Shown here piece by piece: positions 1 to 8,977 of a DNA stretch of 64,000 nucleotides. The DNA comes from Marinomonas piezotolerans (GTDB lineage Bacteria > Pseudomonadota > Gammaproteobacteria > Pseudomonadales > Marinomonadaceae), in contig NZ_QKRA01000002.1 in NCBI RefSeq assembly GCF_003362755.1, positions 496,001-560,000 on the forward strand, written 5' to 3'. The position numbers and the translations under genes were made by a program. How positions within the stretch are numbered: the first letter of the stretch is position 1; each line of letters begins with the position of its first letter. Under the pieces are notes generated by a model. The model did no database searches, was not told the DNA's origin, and saw only the letters and a program-made list of their open reading frames with translations.

Positions 1-1
1 T

Positions 2-517
2 AAAATAGCGGCTGCATTGTGTGTCGCGGCCGTCGTATTTGAAGTTATTCAATTTGGGCGTTTGCCCTGGATCGCATTGGTTTTAGCGTTTAGTTTTGGT
101 CTTTATGGTTTAGTACGCAAAAAGCTTGCTGTAGACAGCTTCACAGGCATGGCGCTAGAGACAGGACTAATGCTGCCTTTGGCGGTTGTTCAGCTCAGTT
201 GGTTTAGCCAGCCGCAAAGCAATATGTTCACCAATGATGTTTGGTCAAACCTGATGCTTATAGCCGCAGGTCCAATGACCATGATTCCTTTGATGTTATT
301 CGCTGCGGCGGCCAATAGAGTGAGCTTAGTTACGTTAGGCTTTTTTCAGTATATCGGTCCGAGCGGTATTTTCTTATTGGCCGTATTTGTTTATGGCGAG
401 ACGTTTACACCCGCTAAATTCGTTACGTTCGGTTTGATCTGGGCTGCCTTGGCGGTATTGTTGGTCAGCTCGATACGCCAAATGCGTAAACCGACTCAGT
501 TAACGGACCAACAATAA
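2..517 (+). CDS. rarD: RarD-type EamA permease, C-terminal part (cut by window start)
   Basis: The frame is open to the left edge, so this is the C-terminal part of a longer gene. The residues describe an inner-membrane protein with about five hydrophobic segments and the Ser-Phe-Gly-Leu-Tyr-Gly-Leu-X-Arg-Lys-Lys stretch typical of RarD, an EamA/DMT-superfamily permease. RarD was named for a chloramphenicol-sensitivity phenotype; its natural substrate is not settled. No obvious terminator follows before the convergent TSUP gene 25 bp away. Family call is confident; substrate is unknown. Confidence 0.85.
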   Translation, partial: KIAAALCVAAVVFEVIQFGRLPWIALVLAFSFGLYGLVRKKLAVDSFTGMALETGLMLPLAVVQLSWFSQPQSNMFTNDVWSNLMLIAAGPMTMIPLMLFAAAANRVSLVTLGFFQYIGPSGIFLLAVFVYGETFTPAKFVTFGLIWAALAVLLVSSIRQMRKPTQLTDQQ

Positions 518-542
518 AATCCTTATAGCTACCCTGATCGGT

Positions 543-1268
543 TTACGAAAACAGAATCAATTTAATGGCTGCCAGAGTCGACATGATACGAATGAGCCAT
601 TTAAAGTGCTTTTGTTTGACGCGCTTTAAAAAGTGATAGCCGAAGAAAGAGCCAACCAATAGTCCTGGAAGGGCGTATGAGCTCATTGTTAAGCTTTGCT
701 GGCTGAGTAATCCAAGGCTGATATATAACGGAAACTTGATGATATTTATGATAAAAAAGCCCCATGCTCGAGTACTGATGTAGCTTTCTTTGTTGAGTTT
801 TTGCTCCAGTAGGAAAAGGCTATAAAGTGGTCCTGCAGCATTTGAGATCATGCTGATTAATCCGCTTAAAAAACCCATCGAATAGGCTGCCCAAGGCTTT
901 TGCATAAAGCTAACTGGGCGAGTATCTAGATAAAACCCTAATGCAATCATTGCAACAATGATGATGCCCAATAGCGTAACAAATTGCTCTTCATCGATGC
1001 TAGAAAGCAATTGCGCGCCAACAATCACGCCCAAAAAGCCGAGTGGTATAAAGCGTGCCAAGACTGCCCAAGAGATGTTTTTCCGGTAACTGTACGCGGC
1101 CATGATATCGGTGATGGCGTAGAGTGGTAGCAAAACCCCCAAGGCTTCTGGACCAGGAAACGCGATCATCACGATCGGCAGAACGAGTAAGCCCATTCCG
1201 CCGACGGAAAACTTTGAAAACCCCGTAATCAAACCAGCGATAAACATCACCACCAGAGTTGTGGTCAA
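543..1268 (-). CDS. TSUP (TauE/SafE) family membrane transporter
   Basis: A 241-residue protein, hydrophobic throughout, with about eight predicted membrane segments and the N-terminal Gly-rich pattern (AGLITGFSKFSVGGMG) of the sulfite exporter TauE/SafE family, which moves sulfur-containing or small organic anions across the inner membrane. The start codon is TTG; an AAGGAGG ribosome-binding site five bases upstream supports it over the internal ATG seven codons later. A LysR gene is divergently transcribed 99 bp away and is the likely regulator. Substrate cannot be read from sequence. Confidence 0.85.
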   Translation of the reverse strand: MTTTLVVMFIAGLITGFSKFSVGGMGLLVLPIVMIAFPGPEALGVLLPLYAITDIMAAYSYRKNISWAVLARFIPLGFLGVIVGAQLLSSIDEEQFVTLLGIIIVAMIALGFYLDTRPVSFMQKPWAAYSMGFLSGLISMISNAAGPLYSLFLLEQKLNKESYISTRAWGFFIINIIKFPLYISLGLLSQQSLTMSSYALPGLLVGSFFGYHFLKRVKQKHFKWLIRIMSTLAAIKLILFS

Positions 1269-1367
1269 AGGTGCCTCCTTAAATTAGTCACTTGAATGAT
1301 CATAGAATAGCGCTAATAATGAATTAAAAATAATTTCATTTTCTAATCATAATGAAAGGTTTATGTT

Positions 1368-2267
1368 ATGAAGTTGGATCAACTCAGGGCATTTGTTGCC
1401 GTGGTAGAAACAGGCAGCTTTCGTGCTGCCGCTGAGGCCATTCATAAAACTCAGCCGAGTGTCAGCGCAGCGGTTAAAGCGTTGGAGGCGCAATACGATT
1501 TTGCGTTGTTTGATCGTGATAGCTACCGACCAACCCTAACGGCAGACGGAAGGGCTTTTTTCAAACAAAGTAAGAAGCTACTTTATCAAGCAAATCAGTT
1601 GGAAAATTTCGGTCATAACCTCGCTAAAAGTGCTGAGCAGCCATTACGCCTGTGTGTTTCACAAATGGCGTTGACCGACCAAGTAGTGGGCTTGTTGAAG
1701 CAGTTTCAGCAACAGCATGAGCAAGTGTCACTAGAGCTTACAACTGACCATCTTCATGGTGTACAGGATCATCTGATAAAAGAAAAATCTGATATTGCGA
1801 TAGGGCCGAGTTACGGTCTCGATGATCGTCATGTGTTTATTGAAATTGGGGCGCTGGATCTGGTGTGCGTTGTACACCCGAAACTGTTACCGACCTTGCA
1901 ACAAGGCCATCAAAAGGTGAAGCCTCAGGCGTTGTATTCTTTGCCGCATATCTTGGTGAGCCAGGATGCGGACAACCAAGGGCATCGTTTTTTGTTGCCG
2001 GCGGGAAAGAGATGGTACGTCAATGATTTTCAGGTTAAAAAGACGCTTATCCAAGCTGGCCTAGGGTGGGCGAGAATGCCCTATTACATGGTTCGGGATG
2101 CGCTCGAGGAAGGACGTCTGGTGCGTATGGATGTGGAAAATTTCATATCCCACAATCAAACGCCACTTTATATGATTCGCCTACGACAGCAAGCTCTAAA
2201 TCATGAGGCAAACCTGTTCTGGCGCTTTATGAAACAGGCCCTTAAACGGCCGATCATTGAGCCTTAA
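1368..2267 (+). CDS. LysR-family transcriptional regulator
   Basis: A 299-residue LysR-type regulator. The N-terminal winged helix-turn-helix spans about residues 1-60 (DQLRAFVAVVETGSFRAAAE, then TQPSVSAAVKALE), followed by a periplasmic-binding-protein-like effector domain. It is divergent from the TSUP transporter at 543-1268 across a short AT-rich gap, the usual layout for a LysR protein controlling its neighbour and itself. Its stop codon overlaps that of the convergent LysR gene in a shared TTAA. Effector unknown. Confidence 0.9.
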   Translation: MKLDQLRAFVAVVETGSFRAAAEAIHKTQPSVSAAVKALEAQYDFALFDRDSYRPTLTADGRAFFKQSKKLLYQANQLENFGHNLAKSAEQPLRLCVSQMALTDQVVGLLKQFQQQHEQVSLELTTDHLHGVQDHLIKEKSDIAIGPSYGLDDRHVFIEIGALDLVCVVHPKLLPTLQQGHQKVKPQALYSLPHILVSQDADNQGHRFLLPAGKRWYVNDFQVKKTLIQAGLGWARMPYYMVRDALEEGRLVRMDVENFISHNQTPLYMIRLRQQALNHEANLFWRFMKQALKRPIIEP

Positions 2268-3109
2268 GCTTGCTGTTGAAATCGGTGGCTGATCTTAGCC
2301 GCCAAATGCACACCAAAAGCAGGGTGGGGAACTGGGGCAACCGACAGAACAATATCGACCGCAGGCAAGGCAGGCCAATGTGGCTCTTGCACAATGTTAA
2401 ATCCTTCTGGCACGCTCGATACGGCCATGGCGCTGACTCCGATACCGCGACGCAGTAAACTTTTGATCGCGGTGGCGCTCGATGAACTGGCAACGAGTGT
2501 ATAAGGCCGCTCTAATTTTTCTAAGCCATCAATGGCCGAACTATGAAACTTACAATCTGGTTCGTAGAGTATCAGCGGCAAAGGGATTTGATGAATCACA
2601 TCAATCGCTTCGCCGCAAACCCATACGCCTCGATCATGTTTCAGCAGATAGCCCTCTTCCGCATCGGGCGCACGGGTTAAAATAGCCAGATCAATTTTGC
2701 CTTGATCGAGCATGAGCCGCAGTTGTGTACTGCAATCACAGACGATTTTGAAGGCCTGATTAGGCAGCTGCTCTCGGATCAGAGTGGTGACCTCTGGCAG
2801 TATGGATTCCGCGTAATCATCTGGGCAACCCAAAACCAAAGGTCGATGATGAGCTGTGTGCTTAAAGTGGCTGAGCGCTTCATCGTGAAGCGATAAAATG
2901 CGCCGAGCGTAGCTGACCAATTCTTGTCCGCGCTCGGTTAACGCAACATTGCGCCCCTCCTTAGTAAACAGGGGTTGCCCAGTGTCGTCTTCTAGCTTCT
3001 TCATCTGCATGCTGATCGCGCTTTGCGAACGAAATGTTTGCTTTGCCGCTCGCGTGAAGCTGCCAGTGTCAACATACGCAATAAAGCTGCGTAGCGCATC
3101 GATATCCAT
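2264..3109 (-). CDS. LysR-family transcriptional regulator
   Basis: A LysR-type regulator of about 281 residues starting at ATG 3109, which has a GGAG site six bases upstream; an in-frame ATG at 3133 lacks one. The HTH lies at about residues 4-60 (ALRSFIAYVDTGSFTRAAK, SQSAISMQMKKLE), followed by an effector-binding domain. It is divergent from the glutathione S-transferase at 3233, a plausible target. It converges with the preceding LysR gene, the two stop codons overlapping by four bases. Confidence 0.9.
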   Translation of the reverse strand: MDIDALRSFIAYVDTGSFTRAAKQTFRSQSAISMQMKKLEDDTGQPLFTKEGRNVALTERGQELVSYARRILSLHDEALSHFKHTAHHRPLVLGCPDDYAESILPEVTTLIREQLPNQAFKIVCDCSTQLRLMLDQGKIDLAILTRAPDAEEGYLLKHDRGVWVCGEAIDVIHQIPLPLILYEPDCKFHSSAIDGLEKLERPYTLVASSSSATAIKSLLRRGIGVSAMAVSSVPEGFNIVQEPHWPALPAVDIVLSVAPVPHPAFGVHLAAKISHRFQQQA

Positions 3110-3232
3110 GTACGGCTCCAGTGATTGATCCATTCGTAAATCGAAAGTGATGTATCAAAACTATTCGTTAGTCAAATGAATAGCAAGAGGGCAAACTGAT
3201 TCTATTGTTTATTCACTCACAAGGAATGGCTC

Positions 3233-3904
3233 ATGAAACTTATTATCGGCAACAAAAACTACTCGTCTTGGTCATTGCGCGGCTGGCTTGCATTGGAAGC
3301 CTTTGGCGTACCGTTTGAAGAAGTGAAGTTAACGCTGTTTACGGATGATTTTTACGAACAGTTAGCTAAGTACACACCGGTAAAAAAGGTGCCCGTACTG
3401 GTCGATGGTGATATTAATGTTTGGGATTCTTTATCGATTGCGGAATACATTAATGAGACCTATCTAGATGGTAAAGCGTGGCCTGAAGATCCAGCGCTAA
3501 AAGCGCTAGCACGCTCAACGGTTGCAGAAATGCACAGTGGGTACAGCGCCTTGCGTAATGAAATGCCAATGAACTGTCGTGCACAGCGCCAAGTTGATCT
3601 CAGTGAGGCGGCACGCAAAGACATCGCCAATATTGATACCATCTGGGGTGAGCAACGCTTGCACTATGCCGATCAAGGGGACTATCTATTTGGCGAATTC
3701 AGCTTGGCTGATGTGTTCTTCGCACCCGTAGTGTTTCGGTTTATGACGTATGGCATTGAGCTATCTGAGGCTGCGAAAGCCTACCAACAAACCATGTTGG
3801 ATCACCCTGCGATGAAACGTTGGTTAGCCGATGCTTTGACGGAAACCGATATCGTTGAAGAAGACGAAGCGGGCGTACCTATTAAATTTCATCCGCAACC
3901 TTAA
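3233..3904 (+). CDS. glutathione S-transferase family protein
   Basis: A 223-residue cytosolic GST-fold protein. The N-terminal thioredoxin-like domain (about residues 1-78) carries the Ser pair in NYSSWSLRG, where the activating hydroxyl usually lies, the cis-proline loop KKVPVLVDG and the glutathione-binding DSLSIAEYI. An all-helical C-terminal domain follows. An AAGGAA site precedes the ATG. The divergent LysR gene suggests inducible expression. Likely role is glutathione conjugation or reduction of an electrophile; substrate unknown. Confidence 0.88.
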   Translation: MKLIIGNKNYSSWSLRGWLALEAFGVPFEEVKLTLFTDDFYEQLAKYTPVKKVPVLVDGDINVWDSLSIAEYINETYLDGKAWPEDPALKALARSTVAEMHSGYSALRNEMPMNCRAQRQVDLSEAARKDIANIDTIWGEQRLHYADQGDYLFGEFSLADVFFAPVVFRFMTYGIELSEAAKAYQQTMLDHPAMKRWLADALTETDIVEEDEAGVPIKFHPQP

Positions 3905-3928
3905 ACGTTCAATCATCGCTTGCGGTGA

Positions 3929-5014
3929 TTAGAACAAGCCCAATTGGTCGCCAGTTTTCGGAGGGACTCGAAACTGGCTGCAGTCTAACGGGGTTAAGCG
4001 TTCGTTGCACAGCCCAGCCTTTTTCAGGGCGACGTGAAAGCGCTGGCGAATTAAATCAGCAAAAATCCCTTGTCCTGTCATACGGCGGCCAAACTGTGCA
4101 TCATTGAGTGCGCCGCCACGCATATCTCTAATTCTATTCAAAACATGGTCAGCGCGATCGGGTACGTGGGTGCGCAGCCAGCCTTCAAACAGTTCGGTGA
4201 GCTCATGGGGAAGGCGTAACAGCATGTAGTGAGCAGACTGAGCGCCTGCATCCGCGGCGGCGTGGATTATTTGTTCTAATTCCGAATCGTTCACAAACGG
4301 GATCATTGGGGAAGCCAACACCGTGACGGGCACGCCAGCATCCGTCATTGCTTTAACTACGTTAAGCCGTGTTTGCCCAGAGGCTGTGCGCGGCTCTAAC
4401 CTCCGTTTTAGATCGTTATCCAAAGTCGTAACACTGACGGCAGCGTGAAAGAGTCGCTGAGCGGCCAGTTCGCGAATGATATCGAGGTCTCTCAAGATTA
4501 AGTTGCTTTTGGTGATGATCGATACCGGTTGCTTATAAAGTAGTGCTATTTCAAGCAATTGGCGGGTAATGCGCAAGTCCTTCTCTATCGGTTGGTAGGC
4601 ATCGGTATTGATGCCAATCGCGATGGGCTGACATTGGTAACTTGCTTTTGATAGCTGTTGTTCAAATAGCGCTGGCGCATTCACTTTGGCACTGAGCTTG
4701 GTTTCAAAGTCGAGTCCTGGCGATAGATCCAAATACGCATGGCTGGGTCGAGCAAAGCAGTAGATGCAACCGTGTTCACATCCTCGATAAGGGTTGACGG
4801 ATAAGTTGAATGGCACATCCGGTGATTGATTGCGGGTGATGATGCTTTTCGCGTATTCGTAGCGCACTTCTGTCTGTGGTGCGACCACAGGTTCATCCGA
4901 TTCATCCAGCTCAACCGCCGTGATGGCAAAGCGACCTTGGGTGTTGTTGGCGGTGCCTCTTCCTTTGATAGCCGGTGCTGTTCGCTTTACTGGGTGAAAA
5001 TCATCGCTACTCAT
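3929..5014 (-). CDS. PA0069-family radical SAM protein (spore-photoproduct-lyase-like)
   Basis: A radical SAM protein of about 361 residues. Counting from an upstream GTG at 5023, the CX3CX2C cluster (GCEHGCIYCFARPSH) sits near residues 82-89 and binds the 4Fe-4S centre that cleaves S-adenosylmethionine. Architecture and motif match the PA0069/Rv2578c group, distant relatives of spore photoproduct lyase SplB. The ATG at 5014 is preferred. A near-perfect LexA operator lies just upstream (5031-5046), suggesting SOS induction and hence a DNA-damage role. That role is inference; no substrate is established from sequence. Confidence 0.88.
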   Translation of the reverse strand: MSSDDFHPVKRTAPAIKGRGTANNTQGRFAITAVELDESDEPVVAPQTEVRYEYAKSIITRNQSPDVPFNLSVNPYRGCEHGCIYCFARPSHAYLDLSPGLDFETKLSAKVNAPALFEQQLSKASYQCQPIAIGINTDAYQPIEKDLRITRQLLEIALLYKQPVSIITKSNLILRDLDIIRELAAQRLFHAAVSVTTLDNDLKRRLEPRTASGQTRLNVVKAMTDAGVPVTVLASPMIPFVNDSELEQIIHAAADAGAQSAHYMLLRLPHELTELFEGWLRTHVPDRADHVLNRIRDMRGGALNDAQFGRRMTGQGIFADLIRQRFHVALKKAGLCNERLTPLDCSQFRVPPKTGDQLGLF

Positions 5015-5027
5015 GGACGTCACTTTT

Positions 5028-5049
5028 AAGCTGTATGTATATACAGCTT
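5028..5049 (-). promoter_or_regulatory. LexA (SOS) box upstream of the radical SAM gene
   Basis: A 22-bp palindrome whose core, CTGTATGTATATACAG at 5031-5046, fits the gammaproteobacterial LexA consensus CTGT-N8-ACAG with the expected AT-alternating centre. It ends 14 bp upstream of the proposed ATG, a position where bound LexA would block transcription or early elongation. It is the only such site noticed in the window. Confidence 0.8.
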
Positions 5050-5271
5050 AATTTAACTTAGATTTACGTATAGATAAAGCTTAGGTTGCGTGGGAAGTGT
5101 GTAGCCCATTGTTCTTCGTTTGCGCAGTCGTCATTGCTTTGTAAAGAAAGCCAAATCAGATTTATTTGTAAGGAAGGATTCAGGTAATCAAAGGTGAGCG
5201 CTAGGGGAAACGAGAAGAGTTTCGGTATGGTGAAGGACATCAAGGATTTAACCATAACGGAGAGAACCCCT

Positions 5272-5709
5272 ATGAGTGGTCGTATTCAAAAGTTGTTTGC
5301 AAAAGCGCTGTCTTGCTTATTTTTCTTATTGGCGGCGATGGTTGGGATAACCAGTATCACATCGGCAGTTTCCAGTTATATGGACGGCGAGGCGCTGACA
5401 CAGGTACTGATTCAAGTTATCAACTCCAACATTATAGCGATTGCCGTGTTTGAACTGGCAATGGTGATTAATAAGGAATATGGCAATGAAGATGAGCATG
5501 ATGTCATTGTCATGTTGCGTCGTACACTACCTCGATTCATCAGCACCGTGTGTGTCGCCTTGTCTCTTGAAGGCTTGATTATGGTCATCAAATACAGCCA
5601 GATGGATATGGCGGGTAACTTGTATTATCCCGTTGCAATTGTCATCAGTGCCGCGTTGTTATTGTGTGCATTAGGCGTATTTTTGCGCTTTGTACCACGT
5701 GAAACTTAA
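5272..5709 (+). CDS. conserved inner-membrane protein, four membrane segments
   Basis: A 145-residue protein with about four membrane helices: near residues 10-28, 42-60, 82-103 and 115-137. A charged cytoplasmic stretch (INKEYGNEDEHD) lies between the second and third. The ATG at 5272 is chosen because CGGAGAG lies seven bases upstream; a longer frame from 5194 has no such site. I do not recognise a named family. It stands alone between the LexA-boxed gene and a convergent oxidoreductase. Function unknown. Confidence 0.75.
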   Translation: MSGRIQKLFAKALSCLFFLLAAMVGITSITSAVSSYMDGEALTQVLIQVINSNIIAIAVFELAMVINKEYGNEDEHDVIVMLRRTLPRFISTVCVALSLEGLIMVIKYSQMDMAGNLYYPVAIVISAALLLCALGVFLRFVPRET

Positions 5710-5720
5710 CGCAATACAAC

Positions 5721-7019
5721 TTAAAAGCGGTCAACACGCAAAGGATTAAGAGACACCGTGGTAGGTTCGCCCTGTAGTTTTTGTAGCAACAATTCTGCCG
5801 TTAAGGCGGCATGAGTAATGCCCAAATGTTGATGGCCAAATGCAAAACTGAGTCGAGCAAACTTAGGGTGCTGATCTATGACAGGAAGCGAATCTGGCAG
5901 AGTTGGCCGATGTCCCATCCACTCCGTAGGAGCTTCTTTGCCAGGGCTATAAGCCTTCGGTAACAGCGCTTTGGTGTGCTTATTAAGCACGGCGTAGCGT
6001 TTTTTGATCGGAGGTAATGACGTGCCACCAATCTCACTCATGCCCACGACCCGCAACCCTGAATCAAGTGGAGACATTACAAAACGGCGGTCCGCTGACA
6101 GAACCATGTGGCGTAGATGTTGTTGCTGCTTTTCTGGAAAAGTAAGGTGGTAACCGCGCTCCGCTTCCAATGGCACGTTAAGCCCTACTTGCTTTAATAA
6201 TTCTTTACTCCATGCGCCAGCACAAATGGTTGCTTGATCGAAGGGATGCGCCTTTTGTGCTTCTAAATAGATTTGAATACTGTCTTTGCTGGCTTCGATG
6301 CCCATTACTTTTTGCTGGATATATTGGCCGCCTCGCAGAGTAAACTCGTTGAAAAGGCGTTGGCACACTGCAAAGGGGTCGGTCAAACGATACGCCTCGG
6401 GAAAGTATACGGCGTGACTAAGCTGTTGAGACAATTCCGGCTCAAGTTCTGCGAGGCGTTGTCCTTCTACAAATTCGCAGGACAGCCCATGTCGTGCCAT
6501 TTTTTCAATCAGTGCGTGAGCATCGTTCTTCTTTTTAGGGTCTTCCCACACAACCATGTTGCCAACGTTGACCAACAATTGCTGGGCGTTCAGGTCTTCT
6601 AATAGGCGTCGCCAAGCCGAGACAGAGTGACGGTTTAATGCGCTGATTACGCGCGTGCCGTGTTCAGAGCGGGCGTCACTCGCTGTGGCGAGAAACTTGC
6701 TGTACCACGGAACGGCTTTAGGCAAATGCTTCCATGGAATGCAAACGGGGCCATTTGGATTCAGCCATAGCTTCGGAGCATCGCGCATAGTGGAGGGGGT
6801 CGCGAGGGGTTCCACGAGCTCAGTAGCAAGATAGCCAGCGTTGCCAAAGGACGCAGCGGTCCCCGGTTCATTACTGTCCATTAAGGTCACCGCATAGCCT
6901 TTTCGTTGGGCTTCCAGTGCGACACAGAGCCCGATAACCCCAGCACCCACGACCGCAAAGCTGGGTAGATCGGAAGCGTTTGAATTGATAGAAGGGAAGT
7001 CGGAAAGCATCTGTGTCAT
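5721..7019 (-). CDS. FAD-dependent D-amino-acid dehydrogenase-like oxidoreductase
   Basis: A 432-residue DAO-family flavoprotein. After a leader of about 20 residues comes the dinucleotide-binding GAGVIGLCVALEAQ, and near the end the GHQHLGITHAALTAELL stretch typical of DadA-like enzymes. Such enzymes oxidise D- or imino-acids to 2-oxo acids, passing electrons to the respiratory chain. AGGAG precedes the ATG. It lies 26 bp downstream of an ornithine-cyclodeaminase-like gene and likely shares its transcript, with the divergent AraC protein as probable regulator. A distant paralogue lies at 23193. Exact substrate unknown. Confidence 0.85.
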   Translation of the reverse strand: MTQMLSDFPSINSNASDLPSFAVVGAGVIGLCVALEAQRKGYAVTLMDSNEPGTAASFGNAGYLATELVEPLATPSTMRDAPKLWLNPNGPVCIPWKHLPKAVPWYSKFLATASDARSEHGTRVISALNRHSVSAWRRLLEDLNAQQLLVNVGNMVVWEDPKKKNDAHALIEKMARHGLSCEFVEGQRLAELEPELSQQLSHAVYFPEAYRLTDPFAVCQRLFNEFTLRGGQYIQQKVMGIEASKDSIQIYLEAQKAHPFDQATICAGAWSKELLKQVGLNVPLEAERGYHLTFPEKQQQHLRHMVLSADRRFVMSPLDSGLRVVGMSEIGGTSLPPIKKRYAVLNKHTKALLPKAYSPGKEAPTEWMGHRPTLPDSLPVIDQHPKFARLSFAFGHQHLGITHAALTAELLLQKLQGEPTTVSLNPLRVDRF

Positions 7020-7045
7020 GAGAGAAACTCCTGTATTTAGGTCTG

Positions 7046-8008
7046 CTAATTTGGTTGCGTCGATGCGGTGTACGCTAGTATCGCCGCTGCTAGGTCTTCA
7101 CGAGAATCGCCGACTGACTTGAATAAGGTGATCGCACTGTCTGGGTCGGCTAATTGCTGGCGCCCTTGGTGGCTGCCACCGCAAAGCTCGGTTAGCTCCG
7201 CAATAATGTCTTGCTCATTGAACGCTCCCTCTTGGATTGGCTGGATTAAATCACCTGTTTCAGCCAACGCGCCTGCACGAGTATCAACAAATACATGGGA
7301 TCGCTGCATGGCAAGATTGTCGGCTTCACGCATTGTTGGGGTGAAGCTACCAACAAGGTCGACATGCGTTCCGGGGCGTAACCAATCTCCCGAAATGACG
7401 GGCTCATTTGCCATCGTGGCGCAACTGATCAGATCGACAGTGGCAGCAATGTCTGGCAGCTCATCACGTTGACACGCTCGGGCCACGAGCCCTTGCGTTT
7501 GCAACGTTTGAGCAAAACGTTCGGCCTGCGCTTCATCGCGATCCCAAATAAATACCGTGTCGATCGGGCGAACACTCATATGGGCTGGCACTAGGTAGTG
7601 TCCCATTCGTCCTGCTCCTACCATTAGCATAGTCCGACTTTTTGCGCGAGATAAAAACGATGAGGCCAGTGCTGAAGCAGCAGCCGTGCGGCGGGCAGTT
7701 AGAATGTTGCCGTCCATTTGCGCAAGGGTTTCTCCAGTCAAACCACTGCTTAAGGTGTATAAACTGGTCAATCCTGGAAGGCCTTTGGCATTATTGCCAG
7801 GAAACACGCTGACTTGTTTGACACCGAGGTATTGCCCTTCGACCCATGCTGGCATGAGCAATAATGTTGCTTGAGGGGCGTTAGGGACATCCATAAAATG
7901 ATGGTGGCGCACGGGGGCGTGAACGGTTGTCGTAAATATCTTCTGGAGTGCTTCAATTAGAGCTGGCCACGTAAGGTGATGTTCTAGGGCGTCGGCATTT
8001 AGCAGCAT
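7046..8008 (-). CDS. ornithine cyclodeaminase / mu-crystallin family protein
   Basis: A 320-residue NAD(P)-binding protein. The Rossmann motif VGAGRMGHYL lies near residue 130, preceded by RRTAAASALA, a signature of the ornithine cyclodeaminase/mu-crystallin family. Members include ornithine cyclodeaminases and ketimine reductases such as pyrroline-2-carboxylate reductase. An AAGGA site precedes the ATG. It is first in a two-gene unit with the DadA-like dehydrogenase. The pair suggests catabolism of a cyclic or D-amino acid: the flavoprotein makes an imine and this enzyme reduces it. That pathway is inference. Confidence 0.85.
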   Translation of the reverse strand: MLLNADALEHHLTWPALIEALQKIFTTTVHAPVRHHHFMDVPNAPQATLLLMPAWVEGQYLGVKQVSVFPGNNAKGLPGLTSLYTLSSGLTGETLAQMDGNILTARRTAAASALASSFLSRAKSRTMLMVGAGRMGHYLVPAHMSVRPIDTVFIWDRDEAQAERFAQTLQTQGLVARACQRDELPDIAATVDLISCATMANEPVISGDWLRPGTHVDLVGSFTPTMREADNLAMQRSHVFVDTRAGALAETGDLIQPIQEGAFNEQDIIAELTELCGGSHQGRQQLADPDSAITLFKSVGDSREDLAAAILAYTASTQPN

Positions 8009-8170
8009 GGTGAATCCTTGTTTTATTTCAGGTATAAGCGGAATACTCTTTATCCTAAGTGGTCTGCATCCAGAAAGTTGACCAAAACTCTGGTGTTGTT
8101 GTGCAAAGCTATGCAGCGTGCGCGGGAGTTGTTATAAACGCTGAGTACAGCATGAATCGGGTTGGGCCTT

Positions 8171-8977
8171 ATGGAAGTGCACAAACAAAGCGCCATGCGT
8201 CGTAATAGAATTGCGACGCAACAAGGTGAGCATCTACATGATTATTCTCAGATCCTCATTGGATGGCAGGGTAGGATGTCGTGTGAGTTGTCTTCTGCAT
8301 CAGGTGAGTTGCAGCGTGGCCGGTTTGTGTTAGCGCCGGAAGCGATGCCACATCAATTCCAAGGGCAGTCGCCAGATTGTGAGCTTCTGGTCATGGATTT
8401 ATTACCTAATGATCCAGTGATGCGTTACATCGAAGAGAGTGCAGGCGTCACCGTGGCGGATGTCTTTCAACACGGAACGCATTTTTGCTCCTTGCCATCG
8501 GCGTCGCTTCCGCTTGTTGAGTTCGCCGCGAAGAGCTTGCTAGGAGCTTCTCGTGTTGTGCAACAACGTATCAGCGCGCAGATGTTGCCAATGCTGCTGC
8601 TTCAGATCGCGGATGCAGTCACCGAACAGTCCTTGTTGTGGCGCAATGTTCGACACTCTCGTTTAGATATCGCTGCGCTGCAACATCTGATCGACCAATA
8701 TCCCGAGCGTCATTTTAGTAATGCTTGGCTCGCGCAGTATTTTAATATGAGTGAAAGCCATTTCTATACCGTGTGCCAAGCACTACTCGGGATGAGTCCA
8801 CAAAAGTATGTGCTACAACGCAAACTCAATGAAGCGCAGCGAATGCTGCAAACGACACGTGTACCGATTGCACTGTTAGCTGATCGTTTTGGTTTTTCAA
8901 GCCCGTCAGCGTTCTCACGTGCTTACCGTAAAACAAAGGGCTGTGCACCCGCTCACGAGCGTTCCCGCCGTCATTAG
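8171..8977 (+). CDS. AraC-family transcriptional regulator
   Basis: A regulator of about 268 residues with an N-terminal cupin-like sensor and a C-terminal AraC double HTH (about residues 170-268; FNMSESHFYTVCQALLGMSP, then LADRFGFSSPSAFSRAYRK). A TTG at 8162 could add three residues; neither start has a clear ribosome-binding site. It is divergent from the OCD/DadA-like pair and probably controls it. Its TAG overlaps the stop codon of the convergent EamA gene in TTAG. Confidence 0.88.
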   Translation: MEVHKQSAMRRNRIATQQGEHLHDYSQILIGWQGRMSCELSSASGELQRGRFVLAPEAMPHQFQGQSPDCELLVMDLLPNDPVMRYIEESAGVTVADVFQHGTHFCSLPSASLPLVEFAAKSLLGASRVVQQRISAQMLPMLLLQIADAVTEQSLLWRNVRHSRLDIAALQHLIDQYPERHFSNAWLAQYFNMSESHFYTVCQALLGMSPQKYVLQRKLNEAQRMLQTTRVPIALLADRFGFSSPSAFSRAYRKTKGCAPAHERSRRH

